From: Sulfurospirillum diekertiae
GTDB lineage: Bacteria > Campylobacterota > Campylobacteria > Campylobacterales > Sulfurospirillaceae
DNA length: 64,000 nucleotides
Direction of reading: 5' to 3'
NCBI RefSeq assembly: GCF_002162315.1
Contig: NZ_CP021416.1
Span: 2,554,207-2,618,206, forward strand
Below, one piece after another: positions 54,219 to 63,168 of the stretch (positions are counted from its first letter, which is position 1; every line of letters starts with the position of its first letter). The notes under the pieces were generated by a model that saw nothing but the letters and a program-made list of their open reading frames with translations, was not told the DNA's origin and made no database searches. Made by a program: the position numbers and the translations under genes.

Positions 54219-54304
54219 CTCTTTTCCTCAAAATTTTCCATATCATAGCAAAAGTAGAACACTTTTTGCTTATGAATACGTAAGAATTTTTTAAAGGAAA
54301 AAAC

Positions 54305-54661
54305 ATGCATTTTTTAGTGGTTGATGATAGCTCAACAATGCGCAGAATTTTGTGCAATACCTTAGGCAGTATCGGTTACAGTACAACAGAAGCTGAAGAC
54401 GGGCTGGATGCGCTTAAAAAAATCAAAAGTCAAAAATTTGATGCCATCATGACTGACTGGAACATGCCTAAAATGAACGGCTTAGAGCTTGTACGTAATC
54501 TTCGAGCAATGGAAGAGTATAAATACACTCCCATCATTATGGTCACGACAGAAGGTGGCAAGCGTGAAGTCATTACGGCGATCAAAGAGGGTGTTAATAA
54601 TTATATTGTCAAGCCATTTACGGCTAACGTTCTTCGTGAAAAGCTGAAAGAGATCGTCTAA
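54305..54661 (+). CDS. cheY: CheY-like chemotaxis response regulator
   Basis: A 118-residue single-domain receiver. The acidic pair D7-D8 (VVDDSSTMRR), phospho-acceptor D51 (MTDWNMPKMNGLELV), Thr in VTTEGGK and Lys in IVKPFTANVL are all present. It binds the flagellar switch when phosphorylated by CheA. No other chemotaxis gene is in the window, which is usual for the scattered che genes of this phylum. AAGGAAAAAAC precedes the start. Confidence 0.92.
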   Translation: MHFLVVDDSSTMRRILCNTLGSIGYSTTEAEDGLDALKKIKSQKFDAIMTDWNMPKMNGLELVRNLRAMEEYKYTPIIMVTTEGGKREVITAIKEGVNNYIVKPFTANVLREKLKEIV

Positions 54662-54666
54662 AATTC

Positions 54667-54698
54667 TTTCTCTTTTGCTCACCTGAGCAAAAGAGAAA
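54667..54698. terminator. Bidirectional terminator
   Basis: A perfect 14-bp stem, TTTCTCTTTTGCTC (54667-54680) with GAGCAAAAGAGAAA (54685-54698), and a 4-nt loop, between the converging cheY and allophanate hydrolase genes. Confidence 0.85.
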
Positions 54699-54703
54699 TA
54701 CCA

Positions 54704-55102
54704 CTATTGATCTTTACATGTAAGATAGTTTCGCCATCCACCATATTGACTGATTTCTTCTGCGCCTTTCAGGGCATCCGCTTCACATAAAAAACCATAC
54801 ACACTGCTTCCATCTTCTAAAAAAACGGTTCCAATGCATAAGGGTGACGCGATTTGCACCATAAACGCCCCAAAGTTTTCCAAGGGCATTTCCCACACTT
54901 CCAGCGCTAAAGCATAAGGACTTGTGCTGTCTTTGAGCATTCCTGGACGAGGTGGCAGTTTTTGAGGAACATCAAAAAGGCGGTATCCCACAACTGTTTT
55001 GCACGTTTTGATAAACACAGCTTCTAGGCTGAGTAGTTGATGATTGAGTGGCAGACCTTGCATATGTGCGCCGCATACGGCAATTTGGATAGTTTGATTC
55101 AT
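54704..55102 (-). CDS. Allophanate hydrolase C-terminal domain as a separate protein
   Basis: A 132-residue protein matching the C-terminal domain of AtzF-type allophanate hydrolases (VCGAHMQGLPLNHQLLSLEAVF, VGYRLFDVPQKLPPRPGMLKD, PYALALEVWEMP). In most bacteria this domain is fused to the amidase; it decarboxylates the N-carboxy product. Here it has its own AAGGAG ribosome site and an ATGA overlap with the amidase gene, so the split looks genuine. It is the last gene of the nitrogen-assimilation operon. Confidence 0.85.
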   Translation of the reverse strand: MNQTIQIAVCGAHMQGLPLNHQLLSLEAVFIKTCKTVVGYRLFDVPQKLPPRPGMLKDSTSPYALALEVWEMPLENFGAFMVQIASPLCIGTVFLEDGSSVYGFLCEADALKGAEEISQYGGWRNYLTCKDQ

Positions 55103-56427
55103 ACAGACTCCTTACGATAACGTTCACCCATCTCCAATAATGCTCTATCGTTAAAATGATCGGCAAAGAGGGTAATGCCAAATGGCAGATGATTACTTCG
55201 TTCTCCTGCTGGTAAAGCGTATGCCACAAGATCCAGAAGATTCATAAAATTGGTGTAATAGCCTAAATTACTATTGAGCGTTATAGGGTCAGCCTGAACA
55301 GCTTCAATGGTATAAATTGTTCCTGTGGTCGGCGTTACACAAAAGTCCACTTCGGCCAAAATCTTCTCCGCCGCTCTTCGATACGCTTTGAGTTGATACT
55401 CTGCTTCAAAATATTCACTCGCTTTTTTCATCTCTCCTTGGGCAATAATGGCACGCGTCACCTCTAAAAAGCTCTCAGGCGATGTGTGCAGCAGTGTTTG
55501 GGTCGCAAAATAGCGTTCGGCAACCCATGGTCCACTGTAGAGCAAATTGGCCGCTTCTAAAAAGGGGTTAAAATCAATCACTTTAGGTATGCCGCCTAAG
55601 CCAATCAAGCGCTGAATACTCTTCTCAAACAGCACTTTTGCCTCTGTGTCTCCGAAAAATTGAAGATCGCTCGCCTTGGGCACACCAAAGGTAAAGTTGA
55701 AGGGTATCGTACTCTTTTGGGGTGGTAATGCTCTGGCATAAACATCTTCTTCATCAAACGATGCCATAATCTCAAAGATCGTTGAAACATCGCTTGCTTC
55801 TTTACAAAACAACGAGACACAGTCCAAGCTACGACATGCGGGGACTACACCTGAAGTGCTCACGACTCCTTTGCTGGCTTTAAAGCCTAAGAGATTATTA
55901 AACGCCGCAGGCACTCTGCCTGAACCTGCGGTATCGGTTCCTAGAGAAAAAACGACCATATCAAGGGCAACACTGACCGCACTGCCTGAACTAGAGCCCC
56001 CTGAAATATACGCTGAGTCAATGCTGTTTTGACAAGCGCCATAAGGCGAACGTGTACCCACAAGCCCTGTGGCAAATTGGTCAAGATTAGTTTTGCCAAT
56101 AGGAATGGCTCCTGCTTCAATCAAACGCTCTACCACATAAGCAGATCGCTCTGGTAGATAGCTAAAGTCTGGACATGCCGCCGTGGTGGGAATACCCGCT
56201 AAGTCAATGTTGTCTTTTATAGCAAAGGGCACACCGTAAAGGGGTAACTCTTCCATCTTGGCATGCTCAAGTCTTGTTAAATAAGGCTCTAGTTCTGCAT
56301 CGCTTAAAACATGTAACCAGATAGGATTGTCTGAAAAGTGTGCGATACACTCTTTGATTTGTTGCACCAGTTCTCTCGGTGTACACATATTTTGAGCGTA
56401 ATTTTGCTTTACATGTAAAAGTGTCAT
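55099..56427 (-). CDS. atzF: Allophanate hydrolase, amidase domain
   Basis: A 442-residue amidase-signature enzyme. The Ser-cisSer-Lys triad is seen in GVPFAIKDNIDLAG (Lys), SGGSSSGSAVSVAL (Ser) and GTDTAGSGRVPAAF (Ser nucleophile). It cleaves allophanate to yield ammonium and CO2 with the C-terminal-domain protein encoded next. Context with the carboxylase and DUF1989 proteins supports allophanate as substrate. Overlaps the permease gene upstream by four bases. Confidence 0.88.
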   Translation of the reverse strand: MTLLHVKQNYAQNMCTPRELVQQIKECIAHFSDNPIWLHVLSDAELEPYLTRLEHAKMEELPLYGVPFAIKDNIDLAGIPTTAACPDFSYLPERSAYVVERLIEAGAIPIGKTNLDQFATGLVGTRSPYGACQNSIDSAYISGGSSSGSAVSVALDMVVFSLGTDTAGSGRVPAAFNNLLGFKASKGVVSTSGVVPACRSLDCVSLFCKEASDVSTIFEIMASFDEEDVYARALPPQKSTIPFNFTFGVPKASDLQFFGDTEAKVLFEKSIQRLIGLGGIPKVIDFNPFLEAANLLYSGPWVAERYFATQTLLHTSPESFLEVTRAIIAQGEMKKASEYFEAEYQLKAYRRAAEKILAEVDFCVTPTTGTIYTIEAVQADPITLNSNLGYYTNFMNLLDLVAYALPAGERSNHLPFGITLFADHFNDRALLEMGERYRKESV

Positions 56428-57305
56428 TCTCTCTCCTTTGTCTCATCTTCTTGCGTGCGCAGTGCCTCTATCAAGGCTGCACTGAGGATTAAAAATCCAC
56501 CGATATATTCTCTAAAATCCATCGTCTCCCCCGCAATCAGCGTTGCGGAAATCACCGCGGTGATCAGCTCCATAATGATAATAATGGACGAACGCCCTGC
56601 TTCCATATGGGTCACGCCCCATTGCGAACCGATATTGGCAAGCAAAAGCCAAATCAGTGCATACAATCCAAGTGCTCCCCACGCATGTATACTAACTTCT
56701 AGTGGGAAAGGCTCAACCTTCCCTAAGAGTAAAAGTCCTGCTAAGATAAAACAGCCGTAAAACATCGCCCCTATTTTAGAGGCAACAGGTACGCTTTGCG
56801 CAAAGCGAAAAAGCAGGTTATTGAGCGCAAATAAAAGCCCTGAGAGAAGCGCTAACGCATCAATCCATGAAGGCGAAGTGCTAAAGATTTTAAAGCCACC
56901 TAAAATCAAAAACGCACCTAAGACAGCCGCAACGACCCCAACCCAACGCCACCTATCAATGCGCTCTTTTAAAAAAAAGTAGCCACCCAAAACGCCCCAT
57001 ACGGGCAAAAGGTAAAAAAGCACCATCACACGAATCACTTCACCATTAATGAGTGCATAGGTAAATGTCAAGTTAGCTCCTCCACCGAATAAGGCAATCC
57101 AAAACATCATGTTTCGATGTTTCCACCCTAACGCTCTTTGTCTTACAAGTTGTGGGCTCATCACCAAAGCGATAATGCCATATGCTCCAAAACTCAAAGC
57201 AATACCCTGTATACCCATCGCATTGATGGCTTTGAGCGGAATCCATGAAAGCCCCCATAAAACAGAAGCACCGAGTAAAACAATGACGGGAAAGTAGCCT
57301 TTCAT
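56424..57305 (-). CDS. EamA/DMT family transporter
   Basis: A 293-residue inner-membrane protein with ten predicted helices in two EamA repeats (GASVLWGLSWIPLKAINAMG, then IDALALLSGLLFALNNLLFRFAQ). It lies inside the operon between the carboxylase (5 bp) and amidase genes. It could import or export the nitrogen compound or a by-product; direction and substrate cannot be read from the sequence. Confidence 0.85.
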   Translation of the reverse strand: MKGYFPVIVLLGASVLWGLSWIPLKAINAMGIQGIALSFGAYGIIALVMSPQLVRQRALGWKHRNMMFWIALFGGGANLTFTYALINGEVIRVMVLFYLLPVWGVLGGYFFLKERIDRWRWVGVVAAVLGAFLILGGFKIFSTSPSWIDALALLSGLLFALNNLLFRFAQSVPVASKIGAMFYGCFILAGLLLLGKVEPFPLEVSIHAWGALGLYALIWLLLANIGSQWGVTHMEAGRSSIIIIMELITAVISATLIAGETMDFREYIGGFLILSAALIEALRTQEDETKERE

Positions 57306-57310
57306 AATGG

Positions 57311-60300
57311 CTACGCTTTCAAAGGCTCTAAGATGAAAAGTTGTTTGCCCGCATAAATACTCTCACCCTCTTCACACAAAATATCCACAATCACACCATC
57401 TTCAGGCGATTCAATTTCTACTTCCATCTTCATCGACTCGACAATCGCTAAGGGTTCACCCTCTTTCACGGTGTGACCTACTTTGGCTAAAATCTTCCAT
57501 AAATTGCCTTGTATAGGAGCTTCAACCGCTTCTTTATCGTCATCAATCACCACTGAAGCACTCTCATCATGATGCTCTTCGTGTGCACTTTGTGAGGTAA
57601 AATTAGCAAGTCCCGTGCGTTCCCACATGTTGCGCTCTTCTTCAAATGCGTGTTGCTGAGTGGCTTTAAAGGCTTTGATAGTGGTCTCATTCTCATCTAA
57701 AAACGTTTGGTACTTTTTGAGGCTAAAGGTTGTCTCTTCAATACGCAATTTAGCTCGCCCTCTGGGGAAATCTTCACGCAAACGCAGTAACTCTTCCGCA
57801 CTCACTTCGTAAAAACGAATTTGGTCAAAAAAGCGCAATAACCACGGTTTCCCCTCTTTAAAATCTTCGGTTTGACGGTGGCGATTCCACATTTGAACGG
57901 TTCGTCCTACAAACTGATAGCCTCCTGGTCCTTCCATACCGTACACACACATATATGCCCCGCCAATTCCTACAGCGTTTTCAGGTGTCCATGTACGAGC
58001 AGGATTGTATTTGGTCGTCACCAGTCGATGCCTTGGATCAAGCGGCGTTGCCACAGGAGCACCCAGATACACATCGCCCAAGCCCATGACCAAATAGCTC
58101 GCTTCAAACAGAATACGTTTGACCTCATCAATGCTCTCTAATCCGTTAATGCGACGAATAAATTCAATATTGCTTGGACACCATGGTGCATCAGGACGGA
58201 CAATTTTCATATACTTATCAATCGCAATGCGCGTTTGTTCATCATCCCATGAAAGCGGCAAATGCACGATGCGCGCAGGCACTTCAATATCTTCTATGGA
58301 AGGTAAAGAGAGCTCTAAACTCTGCACCGTTTGCATCAGTGCTTCACGCTCACACAAACGTGGATTAAAATGAATCTGTAACGAACGGATTCCCGGTGTC
58401 AATTCAATCACACCGTGGATGTTGGCATCAACCACCGCTTGCATCAGCACATGAATGCGAAAACGTAAGCTAATATCGAGCTGCATTTCTCCGTATTCAA
58501 TCAGTAAATTGCTATCGCCTGATTGACGAAAGGTCACACTTGGCAAAAGCGCACTGCTTTCATCATAGTATAAAACGGGTGAGCCTATCTCTTTTTCACA
58601 CAACATCGCTCGTTCGTCATACGTCTTCAGTGAACAAAGCGCTTCATCTTGCAAGCGAAGCATCTGCATCGCTTCATCATGGCAGATAGGTACAAAGGTG
58701 ACGGTGTCGCCTGCACGTAGTTGTCCTATCTTCCAAAGCTCCGCACTGACAATCGTCACAGGACAGACAAAACCGCCCAAACTTGGACCATCAGGACCTA
58801 AGATAACGGGCATATCGCCCGTAAAATCCACCGCACCAATAGCATAGGCGGTATCGTGAATATTGGAAGGATGCAAACCTGCTTCTCCACCATCACTACG
58901 CGCCCATGTAGGTTTAGGACCGATGAGTCTTACCCCCGTGCGATTAGAGTTGTAATGCACTTCCCAACGGGCTTCAAAAAAGGCTTTGATATCTTCATTG
59001 GTAAAAAAATCGGGTGCGCCATGTGGTCCATACAACACTCCAATGCGCCACTCATTTGTAAATGAACGATAAGGGGTAATGGTCTCAAAACACGCTTCTT
59101 TGGCAACCATGGCATCCACATGCAGCACATCTCCTGCAAGCAATGCTCTTCCCGCATGTCCGCCAAAAAGTCCTAAAGAGAACGTCGAACGGCTTCCTAA
59201 ATACAAAGGCACATCAATGCCCCCTCGCACGGCAAGGTAGCTTCTAAAGCCTTTCGTGTGTACTTTTTTTGAGTTTTTAAAACACTGCCAGCTTTTACAT
59301 GTAACGCTTGATTCATGCCCACTTTAACACCATCAATAAAAGCATCAATCACAGCGCCACACAGCGCAATAACTCCATCATAGTTAAAGCGAAGCGTAGG
59401 ACCAGCAATGGCTATCTCAAGACCTGCGGCATCATCACTATTACCGACTAAAGCATTAGCATAACGAAAACTAAGGTTATCATACGGACCGCTCGGAGGT
59501 ACGCCAATGTCCCAATACCCGATTCTCCCCGGATAATCTTGCACGGTTGTATGCGTTCCGGGACGCAAAATATCAATACTTTGAGGAGCAAAGCGAAATG
59601 TATTGAGAAACTTGGTCGTTTGTTTGCCTGCTTGAAAAACATCTCCCGCTACAATCGCGCCAAGGTAGTCTAAATTGGTTTCAATCCCATCAATGCGCGT
59701 CTCTTTAATCGCCTGCGCCATTTTGGCTAAGGCGTTTTCTCGTGTATTTTCTTTGACAATCAGCTTTGCAATCATCGGATCGTAAAATGACGAAACATTC
59801 AAACCCGTTTCGATAAAGCTATCCACTCGAATAGAGGGAGCAAAATGCACGTGGGTGAGCACACCAGAGCTGGGTTGAAAATTTTTCATCGGATCTTCGG
59901 CATACACACGCACTTGGATAGAATGCCCATGAGGCATGTGCTTATATTCGTACAATTCGGGATTATGCCCATACGCTTGTGTGATCATCCATCGCACTAA
60001 GTCGATGCCGCTGACTTCTTCGGTCACACCGTGTTCGACTTGCAAACGGGTATTGACCTCTAAAAAATAAAACTGCTCACTTTGCGTATCGTACACAAAT
60101 TCAACTGTCCCAGCGGAGAGATACTTAACTGACTCACACAAAGTACGCGCCGCACTGAAAAGCGCTTCACGTGTCTTTACATGTAAAAAAGGAGCGGGAG
60201 TTTCTTCAATGACTTTTTGGTTACGGCGTTGCACCGAGCAGTCTCGCTCCCCAAGCGTTGCGACATAGCCTTTGCCATCGCCAAAGACTTGCACCTCGAT

Positions 60301-60921
60301 ATGACGCGCATGTTCAACGTATTTTTCTAAAAACATTCCGCCATTGGAGAAGTTGTTTTCACTGAGGCGTTTGACCGAAGCATACGCATCGCAAAGGGCT
60401 TGTTCGTCATAACACAACTGCATCCCGATGCCACCACCCCCAGCGGTACTTTTGAGCATTACAGGGTAACCGATACGTTTGGCTTCCACTATTGCTTCGT
60501 CTAAATCCAAGAGCAATGAAGAGCCGGGAAGGAGAGGAACATTGTTAGATTCGGCAAGGGAGCGTGCGGTATGCTTAAGACCAAAAGCTTCCATATGTTC
60601 AGCCCGCGGGCCAATAAACACGATGCCCTTTTCTTCACATGCTTTGGCAAACGTGGCATTTTCACTTAAAAATCCATACCCCGGATGAATCGCCTCCGCG
60701 CCACTTTTATAGACCACATCAAAGATTTTTTGGGTATCAAGGTAACTCTCGCTGGCTAAGCCTTCACCAATACAATACGCCTCATCGGCCAAGCTTACAT
60801 GTAAAGAATCTTCATCCGCTTTGGTGTACAGGGCAACAGAAGCAATGCCCATCTTTTTGAGCGTGCGTATGATGCGACACGCGATTTCGCCTCGGTTGGC
60901 GATCAATATTTTTGAAAACAT
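57311..60921 (-). pseudogene. Biotin-dependent guanidine/urea carboxylase, frameshifted in an A7 tract
   Basis: About 1,200 residues when joined. The N-terminal 574-codon frame has the biotin carboxylase (ILIANRGEIACRIIRTLKKMG, KSTAGGGGIGMQL, EVNTRLQVEHGVTEE) and the start of the carboxyltransferase A domain. At the A run (59264-59270, T on +) it leaves frame; adding one A restores [23 protein letters not shown] into the 639-codon frame with the rest of the carboxyltransferase and a biotin domain (VESMKMEVE) at the C-terminus. The family is called urea carboxylase; the riboswitch and DUF1989 genes argue for guanidine. If the shift is real the enzyme would be two overlapping halves (59197-60921 and 57311-59230). 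Confidence 0.85.
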
Positions 60922-60942
60922 TTCTCATCCTGTATGATGGTT

Positions 60943-60983
60943 TTGGGTCGTCCCAAGTTCATCTCTTTTCTAGGCCGTCCTAG
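60943..60983 (-). ncRNA. Guanidine-II (mini-ykkC) riboswitch
   Basis: Read on the minus strand, two small hairpins have ACGR tetraloops: CTAGG-ACGG-CCTAG (60983-60970) and TTGGG-ACGA-CCCAA (60956-60943), separated by a 13-nt linker. This is the defining structure of guanidine-II riboswitches, where guanidine docks the two loops and frees the ribosome site. The second hairpin ends 21 nt before the carboxylase ATG, just upstream of AGGATGAGAA. An upstream GCCTAG (60997-61002) could pair alternatively with the first stem. Confidence 0.88.
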
Positions 60984-61020
60984 CAAAGAAGAAGATGCGC
61001 TCTTCTAGGCGGTTATGCGA

Positions 61021-61644
61021 TCACTCTTTATCCCAGACGATCATCTGTATGGGTGTCGGATTAAATCCATTGCACGGATTGTTGAGCTGTGGGCAGTTGG
61101 AAACTAAGACTAAGGTATCCATCACCGCTGTCATTTCGACATAATCACCCGGTTTGGAGATACCATCCACAATCGCTAAATGACCATTTTCTTCCACAGG
61201 GACGTTCATAAAAAAGTTAATGTTATTGGTAAGATCACGAGGGTTCATCTCCAATTCACCGACTTCAAATAAAAAGTTATCGCGACAGCTGTGCATGTAC
61301 TTTTTATCATGCCCGAAACGTACGGTATTGCTCTCGGCACTGCAATGTCCACCAAGGGTATCATGGTTTCCACACGTATCTGCCACCACTTCCATCAACA
61401 CATTGTCATCGCTGGAGATCAGTTTCGTTCCTGTCGTAATAAAGATACTGCCTTGTTCTCGTATCGTATCGGACGCACTGTAACGCTCTTCGTGATCATG
61501 TGCATTATAAAACAGTGTATCGACCGCTTGACATCCCTCTAAATCCACAATGCGCAGTGTTTGTCCTTTATAAATGATTTTTGACCATGGAATGCCAGAA
61601 GGCACATGTTCATTGTAAATGGCGGTTTGAATTTCTCGTTTCAT
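61021..61644 (-). CDS. DUF1989 protein (urea-carboxylase-associated / carboxyguanidine deiminase subunit)
   Basis: A 207-residue cytoplasmic protein of the DUF1989 family (RIVDLEGCQAVDTLFYNAHDHEERYSA, CGNHDTLGGHCSAESNTVRFGHDKKY, NFFMNVPVEENGHLAI). Pairs of such proteins form the carboxyguanidine deiminase that converts carboxyguanidine to allophanate in guanidine-degrading bacteria. Cys and His residues suited to metal binding are visible. ATG 61644 follows AAGGAG; GTG 61647 is less likely. It is 6 bp after the companion gene. Confidence 0.88.
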   Translation of the reverse strand: MKREIQTAIYNEHVPSGIPWSKIIYKGQTLRIVDLEGCQAVDTLFYNAHDHEERYSASDTIREQGSIFITTGTKLISSDDNVLMEVVADTCGNHDTLGGHCSAESNTVRFGHDKKYMHSCRDNFLFEVGELEMNPRDLTNNINFFMNVPVEENGHLAIVDGISKPGDYVEMTAVMDTLVLVSNCPQLNNPCNGFNPTPIQMIVWDKE

Positions 61645-61653
61645 CACATCTCC

Positions 61654-62391
61654 TTACGCAAAATAGCGGGCATTGTTCTCAAAACCACGTTTGGCTTCGG
61701 GACTAAAATTCATACAAAAATCATCTTCACTCAAAGGAGCACCTTGATAAATGGTGATTTGCACATCACTAGGGTTATACACCCCTTTTTCCATCACATG
61801 CGGTGTGTTAGAGAGCACTAAAAGCACATTCATCTCTGCTCTTAACTCAATATAACCACACGTCTCTGGGCGCAACGGTGAAAGAGAAAGTTTGCTTCCC
61901 TCTTTAACATCTACTTTACGAAACAGATTAAGACACGCAACAATGTCTCGTTTTCCCATACCGTATTTTCCAAGCTCTACCAAGAAATTTTCACGATCAC
62001 TCTTGTAGTAGCGGTTACGAATATCGTTAAATGACCCTTCACCAAAATTTTCTTTGACAAGGCGTGGATTGCTCATGCCTGCTACTGTATCCATGAGTCC
62101 GTTGGTCGTATCTTCGGTAATAGAAAAGAGAATATGTCCGAGTTCTGAAAACAGAACTTTGCCTTTTCCTAAAAATGCGTTCCATTGAATTTTAACCGTA
62201 TCGGCGAAGTTATAGCGCTCAGCGGTATTATCAGCATTGTAAAAAAGAGCACTCACAGCTCCTTTGCCATCTTCCGTGCTGATGCGCACCTTTTGACCAC
62301 GTTTAATGATTTTAGACCATTTACCACCGCCGGGCAATACTTCATCCAGCACAATGCTCTCTTGCTTAAGATTGAGATGTTTGCTTATCAT
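61654..62391 (-). CDS. DUF1989 protein, second subunit
   Basis: A 245-residue paralogue of the next gene product (LPGGGKWSKIIKRGQKVRISTEDGKGAVSALFYNADNTAERYNFADTVKIQW, NLFRKVDVKEGSKLSL). It is the larger partner of the putative carboxyguanidine deiminase. Encoded in tandem with the smaller subunit. GAGGGAAG precedes ATG 62391. Confidence 0.88.
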   Translation of the reverse strand: MISKHLNLKQESIVLDEVLPGGGKWSKIIKRGQKVRISTEDGKGAVSALFYNADNTAERYNFADTVKIQWNAFLGKGKVLFSELGHILFSITEDTTNGLMDTVAGMSNPRLVKENFGEGSFNDIRNRYYKSDRENFLVELGKYGMGKRDIVACLNLFRKVDVKEGSKLSLSPLRPETCGYIELRAEMNVLLVLSNTPHVMEKGVYNPSDVQITIYQGAPLSEDDFCMNFSPEAKRGFENNARYFA

Positions 62392-62415
62392 AATGCTTCC
62401 CTCGTTATCGTTTGA

Positions 62416-63168
62416 TTAATTTTTTTTAAACACACTCTCCTTCTCTTTTTTATCGTGAAGGGGAATATCATAGGTTATTTTGGCTCCAAAGGCATTCGGT
62501 GCTTGTGGGTCAAGACGTACTTTATCGAACACCAGAAGCCTTGTTCCTAGGTAAAATCCTTCGTGAAGATCATGCGTGACCATCACAACCGTTAAATTAT
62601 TTTTTTTCCATAAATCCAAAATGAGTGCGTGCATGTCAGCCCTGATACCCGGATCCAGTGCACCAAAAGGCTCATCGAGCAGTAACAGTTTTGGCTTTTT
62701 CACCAACGATTGCGCGATGGAGAGACGTTGCTGCATACCACCGGAGAGTTGACTTGGATAGTGATGCAACACATCCCCTAGCCCTACTGCTTCAAGCATC
62801 GCTATCGCCTCTTCACGTGCTCTTTTCTTCGCTTTACCAAAGAGTTTACCCAAAAGAGGCGATGCCCCTAGTTCAATGCCAAGCATTACATTTTCCAATA
62901 CACTCAGATGCGAAAAGAGTGAATAGCGCTGAAACACAATACCTCGCTCAGCGCTTGGCTCGGCAGGGAACGGTTTGCCTTCAAATAAAAACAGACCTTT
63001 TGTCGGGCTCTCTTCCCCTAAAAGCATTTTTAAAAACGTACTCTTGCCACACCCTGAAGGGCCAACCAGCGTACAAAATTCTCCTGCTTCAATACTAAAG
63101 GAGAGGTTTTCCAACACAACCGTTTCACCATAGCGTTTCCACAAGTTCTTAATGGTGATTAAACTCAT
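62416..63168 (-). CDS. NitT/TauT-type ABC transporter ATPase
   Basis: A 250-residue ATPase: Walker A GPSGCGKST, Q loop FQRYSLFSH, signature LSGGMQQRLSIAQSL, Walker [15 protein letters not shown] and H loop VTHDLHEGF. It energises uptake, probably of guanidine or a related nitrogen source given its neighbours. Overlaps the permease gene by four bases and lies 24 bp before the DUF1989 genes. Confidence 0.92.
   Translation of the reverse strand: MSLITIKNLWKRYGETVVLENLSFSIEAGEFCTLVGPSGCGKSTFLKMLLGEESPTKGLFLFEGKPFPAEPSAERGIVFQRYSLFSHLSVLENVMLGIELGASPLLGKLFGKAKKRAREEAIAMLEAVGLGDVLHHYPSQLSGGMQQRLSIAQSLVKKPKLLLLDEPFGALDPGIRADMHALILDLWKKNNLTVVMVTHDLHEGFYLGTRLLVFDKVRLDPQAPNAFGAKITYDIPLHDKKEKESVFKKN

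Noticed and set aside
55099-55110. Homopolymer frameshift between the two allophanate hydrolase parts
   Set aside because: There is no homopolymer; a ribosome site and ATGA overlap support two genes.
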